DNA of 64,000 bases from an uncultured Polaribacter sp. (lineage in GTDB: Bacteria > Bacteroidota > Bacteroidia > Flavobacteriales > Flavobacteriaceae). Of the stretch, positions 60,322 to 64,000 are shown one piece after another (within the stretch, counting starts at the first letter, position 1; each line of letters begins with the position of its first letter). The notes below the pieces were generated by a model. It saw only the letters and a list, made by a program, of their open reading frames with translations, made no database searches and was not told where the DNA came from. The DNA lies in contig NZ_CANMFI010000001.1 in NCBI RefSeq assembly GCF_947497125.1, forward strand, positions 620,001 through 684,000, in the 5' to 3' direction. Position numbers and translations under genes: made by a program.

Positions 60322-62514
60322 ATGATTAAAAAATTACTCCTTCTATTACTATTAATTACAATTACTTTTACCTCTGCTCAAGAGTCTTATTACAACAATG
60401 TTGATAAATCTCTTTTTGGAACAGCTCTAAAAGATGCCTTGGCCACAAAAATTATAAGTACACATACAAGAACTTTAGAATACACCAGTAGTTTACCCGA
60501 TGTTTGGGATGCAACAAAAGCAACCGATGAAAATACGGCCAATACAAATGAAGTTATGTTGTTTTACGGTTGGGAAAACGGAACAGACCAAGATATTACT
60601 AACGACCTTACTAGAAACAAAAACTTGCAAGACAATGGTAGTGGGGCAGATTTTGTTTGGAATAGAGAACATGTGTTTCCTAAATCTTTAGCAAATCCTA
60701 TTTTAGATACAGACATACCCGGTCCTGCAACAGATGCACATCATTTAAGAGCTGCAGATAGAGGTAGAAATTCTGCCAGAAACAATAGAAAATACGGAAG
60801 AGGAACTGGATTTTCTAACTATTCTAGTGTCGATTTTCACGAAGGATTAGATGGCCCAAATACAGCTGCTTGGTATCCTGGTGATGATTGGAAAGGAGAT
60901 GCTGCCAGAATGATTATGTACATGTATCTAAGATATGGTAGCGTATGTTTACCAACAGCAGTTGGTGTGGGTAGCAAAGAATTTACCGAAGACGAAATGA
61001 TTGATTTATTCCTACAATGGAATGCAGAAGATCCTGTGTCTCAGATAGAAAAAGACAGAAATACCTATCATGCAAATACAGCAAACAGTGCCGCACAAGG
61101 AAACAGAAATCCATTTATAGACAATCCTTATTTAGCAACAAGAATTTGGGGCGGAGAAACATCTGCAGAAGACCGATGGAACTATTACAAACCAACAGAC
61201 ACAGAAGCACCAACAACACCAACAAACATTGTTATAAATAATACAACCTTAAACACAATAGATATTTCTTGGAATGCAGCAACCGATAATATTGCTGTAA
61301 CTGGGTATCATGTTTATATAGATGGCATTCTTAAAAAAATTACTACAGCTACAACTGCAAGTTTTGCAAATTTAGAAACCAATACAGGCTATAGTTTTAC
61401 TGTGGTAGCCAAAGATTTAATAAATAACAGATCTGCGGCAAGTACTGCTGTAAGCGGAACAACTTTACAAGATACTCAAGCACCAACAACACCTACTAAT
61501 ATAACCATTGGCAATATTACAGATTCTTCTTTTATGATAAGCTGGAATGCAGCCACAGACAACAATGCAGTTGCTGGCTACGAAGTGTATGTAGATAATA
61601 CACTAATAACTACTACAACAGAGCTTTCTTACACAGTTACTAATTTAAATGTAGCAACAACTTATGTGGTAGAAATTTTAGCAAAAGACACTGACAATAA
61701 TGCCTCTGCAAAAAGCACTCCTATTGAAGCAACTACAACAAGTGGCGAATCAAACGGAGTTACAGAATTATTTATTTCTGAATATGTAGAGCCAAGTTCT
61801 GGCAACAATAAAGCAATTGAAATTGTAAACCTTACAGCTACAACAATCAACTTATCAGAATACTCAATTCAAAAACAATCTAACGGTGGTAGTTGGGTAG
61901 ATAATTTTCCACTGGGCAACACAAACATTGTTCCTGGTGATGTATTTGTTATTGTGAATGTAAACACTTCGGATGCGCATCTATTGGCAGAAAAAGACTT
62001 ATTGGGACCACCAAGTATAGATACAACTCCATATAGATACGGATCTCCAATGAATTTTAATGGTAACGATCCAATAGGTTTGTTTAAAAACGATGTTTTA
62101 ATTGATATTATTGGTGAAGAGGGAAATTCAGCTTTTCACATATCAAACGCAACTTACAGAAGAAAAAGAGCAATCACAGAACCTAACATCAATTTTAATG
62201 CAAACGAATGGGATGTTTTACCTGCAAATACTTTTGATGGTATTGGTAGTCATAGCTCAACTTTATCTACTAAAGTTAATGTTTTTGAGAATTTTAGAAT
62301 GTACCCAAACCCTACAAAAGGAAACACAGTATATTTTAATATAAACGAGACTGTAAACATCAATATTTACAATGTTCTTGGTAAATTGGTAACAACAACA
62401 AAACTCTCTAAAAACAATACTAAAATTGATATTTCTAAATTATCTAAAGGCATTTATTTAGTTAAAATCAATTCTAAAAATCAAACAATTACTAAAAAAT
62501 TAATTAAAAACTAA
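60322..62514 (+). CDS. Secreted endonuclease I with FN3, lamin-tail-like and T9SS sorting domains
   Basis: This is a 730-residue extracellular nuclease. The signal peptide ends at SAQ (residue 20). The endonuclease I/NucM domain (about 25-285) has FVWNREHVFPKS at 111-122, with Glu116 and His117 of the active site, and the DAHHLRAADRGRNSARNNR stretch at 138-156. Two fibronectin type III domains follow (about 293-382 and 386-472), then a lamin-tail-like domain (about 480-600, LFISEYVEPSSGNNKAIEIV) and a C-terminal T9SS type A domain (about 655-730, FRMYPNPTKGNTVYFNI). It probably degrades DNA outside the cell for nutrient or matrix use. A paralogue starts 4 nt after its stop. Confidence 0.93.
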   Translation: MIKKLLLLLLLITITFTSAQESYYNNVDKSLFGTALKDALATKIISTHTRTLEYTSSLPDVWDATKATDENTANTNEVMLFYGWENGTDQDITNDLTRNKNLQDNGSGADFVWNREHVFPKSLANPILDTDIPGPATDAHHLRAADRGRNSARNNRKYGRGTGFSNYSSVDFHEGLDGPNTAAWYPGDDWKGDAARMIMYMYLRYGSVCLPTAVGVGSKEFTEDEMIDLFLQWNAEDPVSQIEKDRNTYHANTANSAAQGNRNPFIDNPYLATRIWGGETSAEDRWNYYKPTDTEAPTTPTNIVINNTTLNTIDISWNAATDNIAVTGYHVYIDGILKKITTATTASFANLETNTGYSFTVVAKDLINNRSAASTAVSGTTLQDTQAPTTPTNITIGNITDSSFMISWNAATDNNAVAGYEVYVDNTLITTTTELSYTVTNLNVATTYVVEILAKDTDNNASAKSTPIEATTTSGESNGVTELFISEYVEPSSGNNKAIEIVNLTATTINLSEYSIQKQSNGGSWVDNFPLGNTNIVPGDVFVIVNVNTSDAHLLAEKDLLGPPSIDTTPYRYGSPMNFNGNDPIGLFKNDVLIDIIGEEGNSAFHISNATYRRKRAITEPNINFNANEWDVLPANTFDGIGSHSSTLSTKVNVFENFRMYPNPTKGNTVYFNINETVNINIYNVLGKLVTTTKLSKNNTKIDISKLSKGIYLVKINSKNQTITKKLIKN

Positions 62515-62518
62515 CCGC

Positions 62519-64000
62519 ATGAAAAAACTACTACTTTTAATTACAATTGTATTCTTTTTTGCAGAAAGTAAAGCACAATTAACTCCACCAACAGCGCTAC
62601 AGTCTTATTATAATGATGTTGATTTTACACTAACCGGCACAGAATTATTTAATGATTTGGCAACGGTAACAATTTCTAAACATACAAACATTTTAGAATA
62701 TTTTAGCAGACATGATTATCTGTATAGTGCAGACCAAGATATTGCTAATACAGACAATGTTGTGTTAATGTATAATGGAGAAAGTAGAGACAAAAGAGAA
62801 TATCAATCTGGTAGCAACCAACATACTCCACAAACATTTAACACAGAACATGTATACCCACAATCGCTTATTGTTAATAATGCTAAAGGTGATTTACATC
62901 ATTTAAGAAGCTGCGATATTAATATAAATTCTAATAGAGGCAACCTTCCTTTTACAGATGGTTCTGGTAACTATGCACTTATTGGAAACGCTTGGTATCC
63001 TGGTGATGACTGGAAAGGAGATGTTGCAAGAATGATTATGTATCTTAATTTAAGGTACAATGAATCTTTTACGGATGTTGGTACCTTAAATTTATTTTTA
63101 AAATGGAATCGAGAAGATCCAGTTTCAGACTTTGAAAAACAAAGAAATACCCAAATAACAACGGCTCAAGGAAACAGAAATCCGTTTATAGACAACCCTT
63201 ATTTAGCAACTGTTATTTGGGGAGGAACTGCTGCTCAAAATACTTGGGGTGATGCAGACACTGAAGCACCTACTGTTCCCACAAATGTTACTTTAAGCAA
63301 TATTACAGCAGCAACTATCGATGTTACTTGGCTTGCTGCAACAGACAACATTGCTGTTACAACATATGAAGTATATGCAAATGGCACTTTAAACGGAGAA
63401 ACAGCCGACTTAAGTTATACAGCAACTGGTTTAGAGGCAAATACTAATTACGCAATAACAGTATTGGCTAAAGACCAATACGCCAATACATCTGCACAAT
63501 CAACTGCTGTAAACGGAACCACTTTAACAGATAATACAGCACCAACTGTACCAACAAATATTGCTATTAGCAATATTTCTGGAACCTCTTTTAAAGCAAC
63601 TTGGACCGCTTCTACAGACAACGTTGCTGTAGAAAGTTACACAATTTATATTGATGGAAGTATAAAAGGAACTACAACAAATACAGAATTTGATGTTACC
63701 GGTTTAAATATTTCTACAACTTATGCTGTAACTGTTCTTGCTAAAGATACCAGCGGAAATGAATCTGCACAAAGTGATGCTGTTAACGAAACTACAACTG
63801 ATGGTTCTGCTGCTTCTGATGAACTGTTTTTCTCTGAATATATTGAAGGTGGGGGAAACAATAAAGCAATTGAAATAGCAAACTTTACAGGGCAAACCGT
63901 TTCTTTAGCTAATTATTCTGTAAAATTAGGTTCTAACGGTCAAGATTTTGGAACACAAACATTAACATTTACAACCGAAACAATTGCTGATGGTGATGTG
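62519..64000 (+). CDS. Second secreted endonuclease I paralogue (C-terminus outside window)
   Basis: At least 494 residues are visible, in frame to the right edge. The ATG at 62519 gives the signal peptide MKKLLLLITIVFFFAESKAQ. The NucM domain has FNTEHVYPQS (about residues 108-117) and a DLHHLRSCDININSNRGN segment. Two FN3 domains follow (starting near TEAPTVPTNVTLSN and TAPTVPTNIAISN), and the start of a lamin-tail-like domain (LFFSEYIEGGGNNKAIEIA) is reached near the edge. It is the tandem paralogue of the gene at 60322, with clearly diverged sequence. A T9SS tail is expected beyond the window. Confidence 0.9.
   Translation, partial: MKKLLLLITIVFFFAESKAQLTPPTALQSYYNDVDFTLTGTELFNDLATVTISKHTNILEYFSRHDYLYSADQDIANTDNVVLMYNGESRDKREYQSGSNQHTPQTFNTEHVYPQSLIVNNAKGDLHHLRSCDININSNRGNLPFTDGSGNYALIGNAWYPGDDWKGDVARMIMYLNLRYNESFTDVGTLNLFLKWNREDPVSDFEKQRNTQITTAQGNRNPFIDNPYLATVIWGGTAAQNTWGDADTEAPTVPTNVTLSNITAATIDVTWLAATDNIAVTTYEVYANGTLNGETADLSYTATGLEANTNYAITVLAKDQYANTSAQSTAVNGTTLTDNTAPTVPTNIAISNISGTSFKATWTASTDNVAVESYTIYIDGSIKGTTTNTEFDVTGLNISTTYAVTVLAKDTSGNESAQSDAVNETTTDGSAASDELFFSEYIEGGGNNKAIEIANFTGQTVSLANYSVKLGSNGQDFGTQTLTFTTETIADGDV

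Overview
The window looks like chromosomal DNA from a marine-type member of the Flavobacteriaceae (Bacteroidota), close to Polaribacter or Tenacibaculum in style. The evidence is very low GC, Bacteroidota promoter boxes of the form TAnnTTTG in front of many genes, several exported proteins ending in type IX secretion system (T9SS) type A sorting domains, and a typical flavobacterial gene order (tpx-dgkA-ftsK-lolA-lptF-ribBA). I saw no tRNA, rRNA, CRISPR array, complete insertion sequence or prophage.

Layout. 1-1503 (minus) is a Ras-like GTPase operon with two likely partner proteins, cut by the left edge. 1606-3916 holds a metallo-beta-lactamase-fold hydrolase and a large unrecognised cytosolic protein. 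3965-5530 is an ECF sigma-factor cassette: sigma factor, membrane protein, Spy-like exported protein. 5544-6127 has two small conserved proteins, each next to a strong hairpin terminator. 6156-10172 (minus) is a compact operon running idi, PTPS/QueD-family gene, manA, kdsB, HAD phosphatase, CAT-like acyltransferase. 10290-15253 (plus) carries a lipoprotein cyclophilin, prfC, an outer-membrane barrel and a cyclophilin-FKBP fusion. 15408-17108 (minus) has a small acidic protein and a MATE transporter. 17252-23989 (plus) is the envelope and housekeeping run ending in a RibBA whose GTP cyclohydrolase half has lost its zinc and catalytic residues. 24143-29229 holds peptidase E and a cluster of exported proteins ending in an M1 metallopeptidase.

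29372-40438 encodes a 3688-residue exported mosaic protein with fibrinogen-like, discoidin-like and thrombospondin type 3 modules and a T9SS tail. 40579-51366 is mostly housekeeping (lgt, yidD, cysS, Nudix, plsC, meaB, recG) plus a second M1 metallopeptidase. 51578-58555 encodes a second giant T9SS protein (2325 residues) that shares a C-terminal region of about 900 residues with the first. It is followed by a 51-residue open reading frame that is almost nothing but a PID-CTERM-like sorting signal. 59104-64000 has an rRNA m5C methyltransferase and two tandem secreted endonuclease I proteins, the second cut by the right edge.

The most unusual material is the surface and secretion set: two giant calcium-binding-type repeat proteins with a common C-terminal module, a sorting-signal microprotein beside one of them, and a 10-bp inverted repeat just upstream of that gene. 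Other points of interest are TAnnTTTG boxes only 4-6 nt before the ATG of at least five genes, which suggests leaderless mRNAs, and three copies of a short palindromic intergenic element.
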